This document shows, one piece after another, positions 1 through 12,437 of a stretch of 64,000 bases of DNA. The stretch is taken from assembly GCA_030512295.1 (NCBI GenBank), contig JAULSR010000007.1, positions 644,501 to 708,500 on the forward strand, given 5' to 3'. Each line of letters begins with the position of its first letter. Position 1 is the stretch's first letter. This DNA is from Bombardia bombarda. Its lineage: Eukaryota > Ascomycota > Sordariomycetes > Sordariales > Lasiosphaeriaceae. A program made the translations under genes and the position numbers. The notes below the pieces were generated by a model. That model had not been told where the DNA came from and made no database searches. It saw only the letters and a list, made by a program, of their open reading frames with translations.

Positions 1-1164
1 GCAGCCAGCTCGCCTGCTTGGTTGACTCGCAGTGCCGAGGAGAGGAAGGCGCGCTGGGAGGGAGTGAGGGGTTTTAGGTTTTTGGGTTTTGGCGGCTGTG
101 ATTGTGGTTGTGATTGTGGTCGTGCTTGTTGTTCTTGGTGACATGTGGCGCTGGAGGAGAGCAGCATTCTTTGCGCTGCGGCGAGGCACTGCGGCCGCGA
201 GCTCGTTGTCCTTGTCGCCCTTGCCGCTAGGGCTGTCGTCCTTGACGAACAGAGCATCTTGTGTGTATGTGTGTGTTGCGCCGGGGGGTTGTGGTACTTT
301 TCGGTGAATTGTCTCCCTTCTTTCCGCCGTGCGCAATTCTCCGAGGTTGGTCGTTGTCAGGCTCGAGCAGCTCTAGCGATTTAGTGACTTGGTCATGGTA
401 TGATGCTCCCCGGCCGCTGTCGTAGGGACCCCTGTCTGCCGTTTACCAATGACGTTGCAGGGGCCGGGTTTAATGGCGCGCTACAGTACGAATACCATAC
501 GAGCTTCGTACCTACACAGTGGAGCCTGGCCATCCCAGCTTAACGGCGGGGCCGGCTGGATCAACGAGAGCCCGGCTCTAATTCAACGCGGGACTTAGGT
601 AGTCTGTTTCCCATTCGCGGACTCGCGCGTCGTTGGCTGGCCGTAAGGTAGTCCCACTTTTGAATCACAGCCAATCACCGGGCAGGGCCCGACCATGGGC
701 GCAGCGGCCATTGACTGACTGGCGACTGGCGACTTGGCGACTGCCACCGCTGAACTACCCTACTCATAACTCAACTGACAAGAAAGTGAAGGACTCTCGC
801 CGACACTTCAACCATACCATTCACCCTCTATTGTTGCGCATCTGCCGTCTTTGTCCCCGGCCCACGCAAGCTTATTACCGGAACTGCCAGACACGTTTTC
901 TACATTTTATCAAAGCGCTACTACCTAGAATCCAGACACTCGCGCGCGCCCCCACGCGAAAGACGCCCATCGCTAATCGCCCATCCACATTCGCGACTCC
1001 AGCTCGCCCACACACACCACCCATCCTTAGCTCGACCTCAGCTTCACGAGCATTGGGACAATTCATCTCATCCCATCTCGAACGAAAACCCCTAACGCTA
1101 CCTACGCCCCACCGGGCACCCTAACGCGCCCCGTTCCAGTCGATCCAGTGCCTGAATTGCGACC
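1..1164. other. Upstream region of RTF1, no gene seen
   Basis: This stretch holds no ORF with protein-like composition. The last several hundred bases are C-rich and pyrimidine-rich, as expected of a fungal promoter and 5' leader, and lead to the RTF1 start at 1165. The first 400 bases could belong to the promoter of a gene left of the window, but nothing in the sequence shows it. Confidence 0.5.
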
Positions 1165-3459
1165 ATGTCTGATAAATCCGACATCGATGATGAGCTGCTT
1201 GCTCTTGCCGGCGGAGATGTGTCGTCGGACGAGGAGGAACCAATGGAGCTGGGCAGAGAAGACTCGCGGTCGCCATCTCCTCCGCCCACCTCGGCCAAGA
1301 GAGATACCCCAGCCAAGGGCCTGGCTACCAGAAGTACGCCTGCGAAAAAGGGCGCCAAGAGACGCGCCAGAAGTGACGATGATTCTGAAGACGAGGGAGA
1401 GGCGTGAGTCAAACCTGCACTGCACCTCACCTACCAACCTACCAACCTACCTACTTACCTACCTACCTACTTACCTACCTACCTCTTCCTTCTTTACCCT
1501 GCTATTTCTCTTCCGCCCCACCACCACACAACACAACACATTTTTCATTAGCATCTACACTTCTCACATCTTGCAACCTCAACTTGTGCCTCCCATTTCG
1601 CCTCACCCCCACCACCTCATCTGCATTTCTCCCGACGCTGGCTAAGACAATGTCGCGCAGTTCGTCGCCCCCCGGGTCACCAGACTCTCAGCAGTCTGCC
1701 CCCATGGAGGAGTCAGACTCGGACAGCGATTCGCCCGATACTAAGGCTCGAGGTGGCGAAGACGAGTTGAACCAATACCCCATCGACGGCCTCTTCAAGG
1801 ACTATGACGAGAGGGAGCAGATCATGGGCATGCGCGAGATTGAGCGCGAACAGATCCTCGCCGAGCGCAGGGAAGAGAACGAACGCATCCGTCAAAACCG
1901 CATGCTGCGCCAGCTCAAGGTAAACCAGGATAAGGACAACAGGAAACGAAAGGCAAGCGCTGCCGAGCTCGAAGACGCCCAGCGCAAGACGGCCCGCGTG
2001 CGCACCAAGGCCAGCGAGACAAGCGAAAAGATGGATACGCTGCGCCGAGCCCGAGAGGAGCGCTCCAGCCGTAAAGAGCAGCGGGAGCGTGAAAACGACC
2101 GTCGCAAGCAGCGCTCGCCTTCCTACAGGCGCAGCGATGGCGAAGATGGCGACAGTGATGTAGACTGGGCTGGCCCAAGCAAGTCCAAGCCCAAATCCGG
2201 CTCCCCCGACGCCAGAGATAGCCCGCCTCCCGAGCTGCGAGATGCCGAGCGCATTCGCGTGGGCCGCAGCCGCTTTGCTGAGGTATGCTTCTATCCTGGC
2301 TTTGCCGACGCAATTACCGGCTGTTTTGTCCGAATCAACATCGGACCCGACCCCACAACGCGCCAGGACGTCTACCGCATGGCTATCATTAAAGGTGAGT
2401 TTTCTCTCTCATCACACTATATATCCCCGCCATTTGACTGGGAACAGAGACTGATGAATATTTGCTATAGGTTTCAGCCAAGGCCGACCGTACGCCATGC
2501 CAGATCTGGAGGGCCAGCAAATGGTTGTTGATACCTACGTCACGGCTGCACATGGCAAGGCCCAGAGGGAATGGCCCTTCATCAGCTGTTCCGATAGAGA
2601 CTTCACAGATGTACGTATCCCGTATGAGCCACTGAGACTGTTTCATCTTCATATCCTAACGCATCCCTAGGCCGAGTGGAACCGGTATAAGTCAGTATGC
2701 GCCACTGATGGCGTTCCTGTAACGACTCGGACTGCCATGGTCAACAAGATCGACGACATCAACAGGTTGGTCCGGCACACGTGGACTAACGAGGAGGTCT
2801 CGGAGCGAGTCAATCGTCAAAACGCATTGCGCGCAAGGTTCAGTGGTGTTGAACGCGACCATATCACCAAGCAGCTCGAGAACGCACGCGCCCGCGGCGA
2901 TGAAGAGGCCGTCACAAGACTGCAGGAAAAGCTGGACAAGATCGAGGTGCCCCGCCTGGCCTTCAAGACGTCGCTCAGCTCAGCAAAGAAGAAGCCCGAG
3001 AAGACGGGCCTGTCGCAGCAGGAGAAGCTGGCCCTCATCAACCTGGAGAACCGCCGGCGGAATGCCGAGGAGGTGCGCAAAGCCCAGCTGAAGGAACGTG
3101 CACGCGCGAGAGAGATCCAAAGAGCCCTCGAGAGAGGCGAGAAGGTCAACGAGGACCACAGCAGGCGGCTGCAGACAAAGATGAAGTTTGTGCACGATGT
3201 GAATGATTCCAGCGAGAAACAGAAAGAAGAGAAGGCCAAGAAAAGCAAGCAGGACAAGGAGAGCGGTGCGAGCACGCCGGCGGCTAATGGCAATAGCAGC
3301 ATGGCGGGTATGCCAAAGTCGCTGATGCCGCACATTGCCAAGCTGCAAGCGCAGCAGCACTCGAGGGATAACAAGAATGGCATTGCCGTCATTCACAAGC
3401 CACTGATGGATGATGATATCATCGGAGCGCTGGATCTGGATATTGATATTGAGATTTGA
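1165..3459 (+). CDS. rtf1: RTF1, Paf1-complex subunit (Plus3 domain)
   Basis: Four exons: 1165-1403, 1661-2394, 2471-2610 and 2671-3459. The phases join and give 633 residues. The N-terminus is acidic and Ser-rich. A charged Glu/Arg helical stretch follows. Residues about 271-405 match the Plus3 domain: ERIRVGRSRF at its start, then VYRMAIIKGF across intron 2, then a WPFIS stretch. The C-terminal third is Lys/Glu-rich and helical. In the family, Rtf1 works with the Paf1 complex on elongating RNA polymerase II, and Plus3 binds phosphorylated Spt5. Intron 1 is 257 nt, carries a TACC microsatellite, and ends at CGCAG just after an ATG that is therefore intronic. Identity is firm; the first acceptor was fixed by phase. 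Confidence 0.93.
1431..1494. repeat. TACC/TACT microsatellite in RTF1 intron 1
   Basis: A run of about 15 imperfect four-base units (ACCT, ACTT, ACCA) lies wholly inside the first intron of RTF1, right after the donor. It is non-coding in the spliced model, although one frame through it reads as an ORF. Confidence 0.85.
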
Positions 3460-4911
3460 GCTGGTGGTATTCGTCAGGTGGGTTGTGTCTGGTAGGTGAA
3501 AAGGAGACTACTAATTTTCTATGACCTCCTCTCAGAAAGGAGAATAAAGGGGGTGGAGATGGTGGAGATGACGGGCCAACGAGTTAGCTGGATTTAAATC
3601 TCCCGCTCTTTAATCTGTGCTTAGATTCACGTCTAGTTTTCTCCTATCGCTAGCTAGCCGTAGATGGAGCGTAGTCAGACGCACGGTACTTACGATTAAT
3701 GTTGTTAGTGCTTGGTTCTGTTACACTATCCCTACCAGGGCACCCAGACAGGCACATATATTCATAGCGTTGAGGCATGTAAGCTAGGTTACTCACTGCT
3801 TGGTCTAAGCCAGGAGCACGTAGACATACATATCAAATCATGTATCATATATTCCTGACATATAAGAGTCATCTGTAGAGGGGTTTACATCTTTATCGAT
3901 AGCTCGTATGATAGATAGCTGGCAACATAGAGATTTAGACTAGTAAGGGGTGTTTATAAGCTTTTTTAGTTGATAAACCTAGTCATCGTTTTATGAACTG
4001 AGTACTCGTCCAGACTTAGGTAGCTGCCCACCTATAGAACCCCCCAAACAGCGCCAATCATGTTATACATTGAAGTTTAAAGTACTTAATTCATAACATG
4101 AGGTATCTGTGACGTGGCAATTGATATACTGTAGTAGGTTCGATACCTACCGGATCCGTCCTTTTGGTGGAGCAGCATTTCGTTGCACGTCACAACACCT
4201 GACATATTCATAAGAGTGCGATAGTCTTAAGTTATAATTCCTTACCTATAATTGTTGTTCTGATTGAATTATCTGAGGGGCTTGAAGTAGATGTCAATGG
4301 CTTTTACGAATAGCTTTCTTGCTTGGAATCATCCTTGGCGACTATCGAGCTACATGTATTCAAAAGTGAGGTTATTTAAAGACAAGACATACCAAGGTAA
4401 ATGGAATGTGGCTATCACGCTCTCTCAATAAATCAATATACTCTAGCACGTAGGTAGTAGTAAAACATAACCCGATGTCATGATCACGTTGCAAAGACCA
4501 AAAATAGTAACTCTACCAAAGGAAATGGGAGCCTCGAAACATGTTCCGCCTGACACAACAAGCCAAGCGGGAACAGAGCAGTTGTTAGCCGAGTCAACAA
4601 TACCTACTGATCTCGATTTAGAGTTGCATAAACAAAGGGACGTAGTGGCACTTCAGAAGACAAAGCAAATCACAAAAGAAAATCAAAACAATGGCATTCT
4701 TCCTGGGCTTCTATCCTAGTTCCGCTGGAAGACAAAGCAGTGTAACAAGGCTGCATTTCTTTGTATTCATGGTTCTTAAAGGAACCGAGTTCCCTCGGAA
4801 GAGGAAATACAAGAAGAGATAGAGTCGACAAAACACTAAGAATTCAACGACACGGCTAATCAACACCCAAATTGACAACAAGTATAAAGTAACTGATCGA
4901 CTGGATCAATC
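3460..4911. other. AT-rich intergenic region
   Basis: About 1.45 kb between RTF1 and the next + strand gene. From roughly 3590 it is distinctly AT-rich and full of TATA, ATA and TAG triplets, unlike the GC-rich flanks. The only ORF (4480-4719, 79 codons) is AT-rich and has no recognisable feature, so I do not call it. A T-arm-like hairpin at 4132-4148 has no matching tRNA body. Confidence 0.5.
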
Positions 4912-6594
4912 ATGGATCCGCACAACACACCAAAAACCTCTACCTCCTCCTTGAGAGGACAGGCCCAAAACACTCCTGAAGCTTCATCGCCGGCTGGTAG
5001 TGCTATCTCAACTGGTACGGCTATCGGACCGAACTCTGCTACCGGCCAGAGTTCTACTGGCACCCCAACCAAGAACGCGGCCGCTGATACCCCCCTACCT
5101 GACTCTGATGATGAAGAGGACATGATGAAAAATATCACCGAGTCTCCCAACAACGTTAAGAACTACGGGAAGGACGCCGATTCTCTCAGTGATGATGGTA
5201 CTAGTACTAACGACAAGGACGGTGACGCCTACGCGGGCGATGGAGACGACGTATTGCCACCGGTAGGTGAAGAGCGCCCCGCCGCCTTTCTGGCCGAACG
5301 CATCGCGAACACTCTGAATCCTGTCAACTGGACGGGGACCAACTGGCGTACCCTTAAGCCAGAACCAGGTGCTACCTATTCTTCTAGTAGCAGTTCGGAC
5401 TCGTCGCTATCCTCCTCTCCTAAGCAGCCGTCAATGGATGTGGACTCTCCTGCTCCCACCCTCACCCCCTCTGAGCGCGAAATCAAGGCCCTCAAGGAGG
5501 AGATAAGCAAGCTAAAGGACGAGCTAGTGACGAGCCAGAACGACAAGATAGAGTCGCTGCGGCACATCAAGAAGACTGCCTTCGGCCAGGACATCAAGTC
5601 GCTGCGTCGCTTCAAGAAGGATGTCATCAGGCAGGACAAGAAGGTCAAGTCGCTCCTTGCTGCGCAGTGCCGATACAAGTACCAATGCAAGTGCCAGTGC
5701 TGCAAGGCCAAGAGGGCCCAGGCTTCTGCTTCTGCTTCTGATCCTGCTGGCGCCGATGTTACCAACGGCAACAATAGCGCCGGGGCTTCAGGGGTCAATG
5801 GGGAAGGTGAAGGCGTAGGGCAGAGTAAGGGTAGCCAAACCCAGTCCCACTCGCCCGCCTCTATCAGCAACTACCGCCTCCCCGGCAACGTCGATGAGAC
5901 CCCAGAGTTGAACCACGACTTCTTCGCCAACACTGCTGAATCTGATCCTATCATATACAGCCCCTACGTGAGAGGAGACGGAAGCGGCTTCGGCGACGAC
6001 CATGATGAAACCACTGGCGGCGGTGTCGGCCTCGGCATCACCTATTACAAGACAGAACCCAGACTGCCTCCCACAGCCACTCACCAGCCCGTCCCTGCCA
6101 ATACCAACAGCTCGAGCAACTCTAGGGGGGGCGAGAGGATCCCATACCGTCCCACCTATCCCGTCCGCGACTTTGATAATGACAGTGATGATCTTCTTGA
6201 ATCACCCTCCCACTTCCAGCCGGGAAAAGAGGAGGAAGAGGAGGAAGGCACCGTCCTCATCAGGGTAGACGAGAACGGCCTGCCTTTGCCTGTGCCTGTG
6301 CGTCATGGGGCAATCTTCTCTCTGTTCCCCATACTCTTCGCCATAATGGCCGTTCTGTATGCCCTCCTCCGTGGTGTCTACAGAAGCTGGCAGCTGTCCA
6401 TTGGCATCGGCCATGGGCCGTACGTCAACGCTGGTCTGCGAGGCTTGGCCAACATTATCATCTTCACCACGGGCGAGCTGTCTGTCTTTGCGGCTGGATT
6501 GCTGTTTCTGGGGTCGATGGTGCGACAGCGTCCACTGGCGGTATGGCAGAGGTTGCTGGGAAGGCTGGCGGGAAGTGGGGGTCGTTCTGACTAG
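4912..6594 (+). CDS. Unrecognised acidic coiled-coil protein with two C-terminal TM segments
   Basis: A single uninterrupted ORF of 560 codons starting at the first ATG of the frame. I do not recognise the family. Residues 1-180 are Ser/Thr/Pro/Asp-rich and look disordered. A short charged coiled coil lies at about 184-222 (EREIKALKEEISKLKDEL), followed by basic repeats and a compact Cys cluster at about 252-267 with five Cys in CxxxxxCxCxCC spacing. The next 170 residues are low-complexity. Two hydrophobic segments near 466-487 and 510-535 should be membrane spans, so a large soluble N-terminal part would face one side of a membrane. No intron is needed. It sits alone behind an AT-rich region. 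Coding status is well supported by length and composition; function is unknown. Confidence 0.75.
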   Translation: MDPHNTPKTSTSSLRGQAQNTPEASSPAGSAISTGTAIGPNSATGQSSTGTPTKNAAADTPLPDSDDEEDMMKNITESPNNVKNYGKDADSLSDDGTSTNDKDGDAYAGDGDDVLPPVGEERPAAFLAERIANTLNPVNWTGTNWRTLKPEPGATYSSSSSSDSSLSSSPKQPSMDVDSPAPTLTPSEREIKALKEEISKLKDELVTSQNDKIESLRHIKKTAFGQDIKSLRRFKKDVIRQDKKVKSLLAAQCRYKYQCKCQCCKAKRAQASASASDPAGADVTNGNNSAGASGVNGEGEGVGQSKGSQTQSHSPASISNYRLPGNVDETPELNHDFFANTAESDPIIYSPYVRGDGSGFGDDHDETTGGGVGLGITYYKTEPRLPPTATHQPVPANTNSSSNSRGGERIPYRPTYPVRDFDNDSDDLLESPSHFQPGKEEEEEEGTVLIRVDENGLPLPVPVRHGAIFSLFPILFAIMAVLYALLRGVYRSWQLSIGIGHGPYVNAGLRGLANIIIFTTGELSVFAAGLLFLGSMVRQRPLAVWQRLLGRLAGSGGRSD

Positions 6595-8057
6595 GAGAGG
6601 TAGGTGACTTACTTGACTTGACCGACTTGGCGTTCTTTTCGATTTGCCTCTTTCTTCTGGAGAGGGAAAGAGAACGCGAAAGAAGGCAAGAGACGGTGTG
6701 TAGGTGTGCTTGGTAAGTACGGTAAGGCATGTGTTGCGTCCTTACACAACAAAAGAATAGCCGTTTTTAACACTAGAGAAGTGAGTAGCTTGATCTGGGT
6801 TCGCGGACAAGGCAGTAAGAAAAGGAAGACAAGAAGACATCTATGGGAGATGGTTTCAGAGTTCAGATTTAATACAAGAATATCCAAAACATGTAAAAAA
6901 AAACAATGATTTTGTAAATGTGCAAGTGATTGTGTTGATTGTATCATGGGCCGCCCAGATGGCGACCACTTTGGCACGGGAAAGGGGTTCGCGATTGGTG
7001 AGCAAGGCAACAGCCGACCCAGCCCATTTTGGCAGGTGCCATGGATGTTTACTTTCTTCTTCTCTTCTCTTTTGGTTTCTTGCTCAACCCCTCTCGTTCA
7101 GTCTTTGTTGTCAATTTGGATATTTTGTTTAATGAAGAGAATTGCAAATCTTTCTTAGAAAGCGATGATGAAGCAGAAAGTTCCAGACATGACATGTGTA
7201 AATAAATTGTGCGACCCCTGATAAAATTGGTAGTACCATAACTGGGCCATGTTGCTCTATGGCGGGTCCAGGACCATCCATACCCATGGCCATGTTCATG
7301 TAACTGGAGTGCCTATCCTCGTCCATGCAAAGTAATAATTCTGCATGGAAAACAAAGTCCCCTGCCTGGAGCCTGGCGCTTACCGGCGCCTGACTGACTA
7401 TCACATGTGGCGGCCGTCGTCGGATAGATGACGGGACACTGCAACGGCTATTTCTCCTAGCCCCCTCGCTTCTTGTTGTTTATCTTGACGCATGGACCAA
7501 CCGATCCGACGGGATACCAAAACAATAAGCAATGCCCGCTGCACGGTATTCTGTCCTGCGATAAGAAACCGCACTGCCTCGGTGACTCACTGAGCCATCT
7601 ATGCGCACTACATATTCGTAACTCATTCGGAAGTGTCAGATACCAAGACAGAAAAAAATGATTGTAACCATCCTGATCAGGATTTAGGACCGAAGGTGCA
7701 AGAGGAGAGGAAGTGTAGATGGTGGTGGTGGCCGGTGCTGCTGATGAGAGATCACAGAGATGATAAAGACATGACTGTGCTGATGGTGTGCTTGGTCAGT
7801 GTGTAACTTGAGTGGAAAAGACACACGTGTGTGCGTGCGTGGTCGTCAAGCAATATGCTGCCGTTTGTCTTTGGAGCCCAATAGGTGCACCAGATACGAT
7901 ACGAGCCGGGCATTGCAACCTGCACTTGCAGTTAAAGTTGCCCTCGTGTAGTAGCAGTATTAGGACTAGTCTGAAGGAGAAATCCGAGAAAAGCTAAGAG
8001 AAAAGAAGGGGACTTTTCGGCAGCACACCCCACACGGCCGCCCACCACGGTCGAGAT

Positions 8058-8122
8058 CGCAGAGATCAGAATGTGACGCTGAGAGATGCCCAGAGATGGC
8101 CCAGAGATGACGACCAGAGATG
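8058..8122. repeat. Degenerate CAGAGATG-type short repeat
   Basis: Five to six copies of a GAGAT core (mostly CAGAGATG) recur at 10-20 bp intervals. They are degenerate and non-coding; no function can be read from the sequence. Confidence 0.5.
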
Positions 8123-10104
8123 GATTAGCTTGGATGGCGTTCGAAATGACAGCGTGGTGTTTGACGGTGCGCATTCTACATGAGTTGGAGAAATTGGGGC
8201 GACGTCGAAGAATATATCAAGCACGAGGACGAGAAAAAGAAGAATAATAGTGCCGATTCGGGGCGACAAGAGGGCCAACGGTCCGAACTTAATCGTCCCG
8301 AACCAATCGGCCAGTTTCTGTAGGGCTTAAACATGTCCTGAAAAAGCTGCCCTAGCTTGTTAGCGGGCACATGGCCTACTGGTGAACAGGAAAAGATGTG
8401 CGCGATTGTCAGGCTCTCCTGTGCGGTGATGTCGACGTGGTCTCACGGCGATACTCGACGGCGGTGGGGGCCGTCTAAGATGGTGGTGTTGGTAGTGGTG
8501 GTGGTGGAGCGGCGATTGGGACTGTCCGGATCAAGGCCGAGTGGGATGGAGGGAGGGACGGAGCCTCTTGCCTCTTGCCTGGGTCGTCGTCCAGTGTGTG
8601 TAGATGCGTAAGGTCAAGGTACCTAGTGTAGCTCGCTGAGGTAGCTTATCTCGTCCATCCAGGCCAGCCGTCCCGGTTTCCAGTCTCGCTTGGCCGTCTA
8701 GATGCCACCTCCCACCCCACGCACCCATGGCTTTCCCCTGATCTTCGAAGGGACTTGGCGCTACGGCCGTTCTTGCTCGTCGAGAGTCGACTCGAGGTTT
8801 CTCGCTCCTCAGGCTATTCACAGTTCACACGGGCCATGGACGGATGATGGCGATTTTGATGAGGGATGACAGATAGCAAAAGTAGCCCGTCTCTGGCCGC
8901 GCAGGCAATCTGTAACAGTTAATCTATCATTTGTCATTGCTCGCGGTGCAATTTGGTGAGACCCTCATCCTCACTGCCCCAAAAAAATGCCGACTGTACG
9001 GACTATTCGGCCGAATACTATACCAGGGGAAAGGAGCGCGGCGGGCGCGTTGAGTAAGACATGACCAATGCAAGAGAAAACCACAGACCTGGCTCCGAGA
9101 TTGAGAAGCGAAAAGGCTTCAAGCACGTAATATGTGGTGTTTTCTCTGGGCAGGCGCTGGTAGGTTCAACCCTCCTTCCTGGCCCACCGGTACCCTGGGA
9201 CGTTGCTGCCCAGAGGAACCCCAGAGTCGCGCTGAAGGCAAGCAGCCAATTGGGATAGGAAGGAGGTCTCGGTGCGAAGTGCCTCATTGGGGAAGGCGTG
9301 ACTCGATGATAATTGGGGATAGCTGCAAGTAGTGAACTCTATGCGAAATGATAGCGGCCGCAGCTTGTGTCTCGGTAGTGGATTGGTTGATGCGGCCGGA
9401 TTGAGAGATGAGCCCCACGTTTGCAGGGCTTACGCGCGGGATAAGTTTAACTTGACAGCAGGTGCGATGGAGCTTTCCAGCGGCCCAGAGAGGGCAAGAG
9501 TCATGGAACTCACCTAACTTGGAGATGAACCATAAAACAAAACTGAACAACAACAAAAAACAACCGTTTTACGGTCGTACTGTGCCAAGCATGCACCCCC
9601 ATCGCTTCCCTTGAACGGTGGAACTTCCCCCTCTTCCCTCCGACCACGCCCCCGGTCGCTGCGTCGCTGTCAAGATGGACCTCCGTGCGACCAGGGCCAG
9701 CTTTGCACCTTTCTCGTTTCGCACCCCGATGGCTGCCAGTCTGCCAAGATTGGAATCCGTACCGACTTTTGGCCAGAATGCTCATTCGCCGCCTGCCTGA
9801 CCGTTCCTTGGGAAAGAAAAGGACCAGCCCGACTATTGGCTGTCCAGGGGGCCAAACGCCGGCTGCCACCCCCGTCAGCACCGAGGAGTACCTGATGGGT
9901 GGTGCATTCGCCGGGCGGATGGTGAAGAGGTGGTGAAGATCTTACCAGCTTCTGTCGTGACGTTTGCCTTTGCGTGGGCTAGGACCGGACCGGGCTGACG
10001 TGCAGTACCTACCTAGCTGAGGTGGCTGCCCTGAAGGCGTGAGGGTACGTACCTATTCTCGCTGTCCACCACTCACATCGCTCAGACCAGTCACTGTAGA
10101 ATAG

Positions 10105-10122
10105 TAGGTAGGTACCTACCTA
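10105..10122. repeat. Perfect 18-bp palindrome TAGGTAGGTACCTACCTA
   Basis: The sequence equals its own reverse complement over 18 bases. It is built from the TAGG/CCTA units that recur across the intergenic DNA of this window. Confidence 0.85.
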
Positions 10123-10537
10123 GTTCATGGGGGCCAGGCCTCGTCCCAGCCCACGACCAAGGCTTGCCGCTTTGCGCCAGGGCAAGCGCAGACAGAGGGT
10201 GCACGGCCGGCATTAACAGAGATGCGGCGCCAAGCCTTCCGATCTAAGCGTCTTTGACTCTTGGCAGGCGTGCAGGGTGCTAAGGATGTATAGTGTGAGC
10301 TTGTGGGAGGAGCGAGCGACTGATAACGTTAATGTGAACCAAGCATCGTTCCATCCAATCCATCCAATGATGGAAGGAAGGACCGAGACTTGGGTTCGAC
10401 CGCCTACCGGCCGCTGGCTGCTCCTGCCGTTGCCGCTTCCGCACGCACCTGCCTACAGACAGACTCCCGTTCGACTCCCGTCGCCTTCCACTTGGCTGGC
10501 TGGTTGCTGGCTTCCTTCCCTGGTGCCCGTTTGCCTA

Positions 10538-10580
10538 GCACACACACACACCCACACCCACACCCACACACACACACACC
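10538..10580. repeat. CA/CCCA microsatellite
   Basis: A dinucleotide CA tract interrupted by CCCA units, in the non-coding stretch upstream of the ferric reductase. Confidence 0.85.
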
Positions 10581-10810
10581 TCTCCCGTCCTTCACCACCC
10601 CCTTCTACGATTCTACAGTCCCACACCCCATCCGCACCCGGTCTGCATCTGCCGCGCCAGATCATTATGCCGCTTTAAGATTTGCACTGCTCAATAAGGC
10701 CAATTGCCATATACCCAATGATACTGGTGCCTGCCTGTTTCGAGTTTGCATTTTCCATTTGGCTATCAAGGCTATCAACGTTCCAGAGACGTCACATGGA
10801 TGTATTGGAC

Positions 10811-10834
10811 GCCAGCAGCAGCAGCAGCAAGCAG
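10811..10834. repeat. CAG trinucleotide tract
   Basis: CAG/CAA triplet run in the long non-coding stretch; no ORF around it is credible. Confidence 0.75.
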
Positions 10835-12430
10835 CAGTAACAAGCAGGAGCCAGCAGAAGCACCAATCCCCCGGCACCTGCTTTTAGCCAGCCCCGGTCG
10901 TCCATCATCTCGATCTGTCTCTCGGTATCTACCCTCATACCTACCTGACTGTTTTGTCATGATTGCGCCCTACGTCCTGCGTCCCGCGCCAGATAGGGCC
11001 CTCGCTTCAGCGCGCGCCCACATTCCCATGTCCCGCCCGTCTGTCTACCGGCCTCGCCGTCGCGGGTCGTGGGTCGTGGGTCACGGGTCGAGTGTCGAGG
11101 ATTGAGGGTCTCAAGGGTAGCTAGAGTGCTGAGGAAGCGAGCCGCAGCGGCACACAGCTGTCAAATGCAAATATGATGGCATACTGCAGTGACAGTCACT
11201 GGCAGGGCTCTCTCTGGCTGGGGCGAGTCCTCCGGAGCCCCACAGACCGGAGCCCGGACAGGGGTTGGGCTACTATTCTCCAGATTCCTCTACTACTACA
11301 TCTTTGCCTCTCTGCCACTGCCAGAAAACTCAAAGAAAAACTAACTCGCCCTCGATAGTGCTGTCTACCGATATTCCCTGCGTTTGTGGGGTAAAGATAT
11401 TGCAAACAGATGAGACGGGCCCCTGGGTGCTGGTGCTTCATGGTTGTCCATGGTCAGGCGGTATTTGGTTTGGTTGCTGGTTGATTAGCCATGCTTTATC
11501 CAGATTGCCAATGGCACCCTTCTGATAGCTGTTACAGACCTCCCTCGTCTACTCTTGGGCTCCACATTGGCCACTCCTCAAGCCTCTCTCTATCGTCTTT
11601 AGAACTTTTGCTGTCTGCTTTGTCAAGCTGACTGACATTCCCATTCGGGCAATCAACAATCTACCAAGTACCCCCGAAGAGGTGTCTGGCACTGCAGCTA
11701 CTGCTTCTGCTTCTACTGCTGGCCTTGTCACCACTACCACACAGAAACACAGGCATCCTCCGGTCCTGCACCATGCACCCCAGCCCCGAAGTCACGTCCG
11801 CCTGCAGAACCGCCCCTGCGGACGCGACTGTTCCACCGCTGCATGTGTATGTGTGTCTAGGTACCTTAGGTACGTAGCAAGGTCTCCAGGTACCTTGCCT
11901 GTCTATCAGAACATGTTTTTGTTCCCTCTTTCCAGCCAGCTGCCAACTCTTGGCCCAGCCAGTCGGAAAGTCCCATGTCATTGCTGGCTAGCATATCTTG
12001 GACAGGGGCCAGAAGTGCCGTGCTGGTTACTACTGTCGATACTGGCCAGCCAGCCCTTCATGTGACGAAGGTGCAATCAACTTTTCATTCAGTGGCTTGC
12101 CCTGCCCTTTTCTGCCCCAGTGCCTGTACTCCATCCCCACCATGTTTCAAAGCCCCTAGCAAGCAAGACGATACTAGCCGTGAATGGAGCTGCCGGGAGG
12201 AGGGGAGTGAGGACGGGGGAAGGGGTTCGACGACCGTTCCCACGGATATATGCCATGGTGGTGATGTGCCTTCTGCCTTCTAGATAAGGTCTAGACCACG
12301 GCCTTTTTTCTTCCCCAAGATTCTTCTTCCACATCAAGCCAAGTCTGTACAAAAGAAAGGATCAAGACCAAGCTTTTTCGTCATTGTGCCCAGTTGACTG
12401 GTCCTGCTCAGTCGATCCTTCTTGACTCGC

Positions 12431-12437
12431 TATAAAG
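12431..12437 (+). promoter_or_regulatory. TATA box of the ferric reductase gene
   Basis: TATAAAG in a GC-richer context, about 140 bp before the start codon at 12570, followed by a pyrimidine-rich leader. Position and sequence fit a core promoter. Confidence 0.6.

Noticed and set aside
633..1124. 163-codon ORF upstream of RTF1
   Set aside because: Starts at a non-ATG codon, Pro/Thr/Arg low-complexity, and lies in the pyrimidine-rich leader.
1404..1660. Coding continuation through RTF1 intron 1
   Set aside because: The frame translates a TACC microsatellite; GTGAGT and CGCAG remove it with correct phase.
4132..4148. T-arm-like hairpin with loop TTCGATA
   Set aside because: A five-pair stem exists, but no acceptor, D or anticodon arm can be built around it.
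4480..4719. 79-codon ORF in the AT-rich block
   Set aside because: No leader, no codon bias like that of the neighbours and no recognisable motif.
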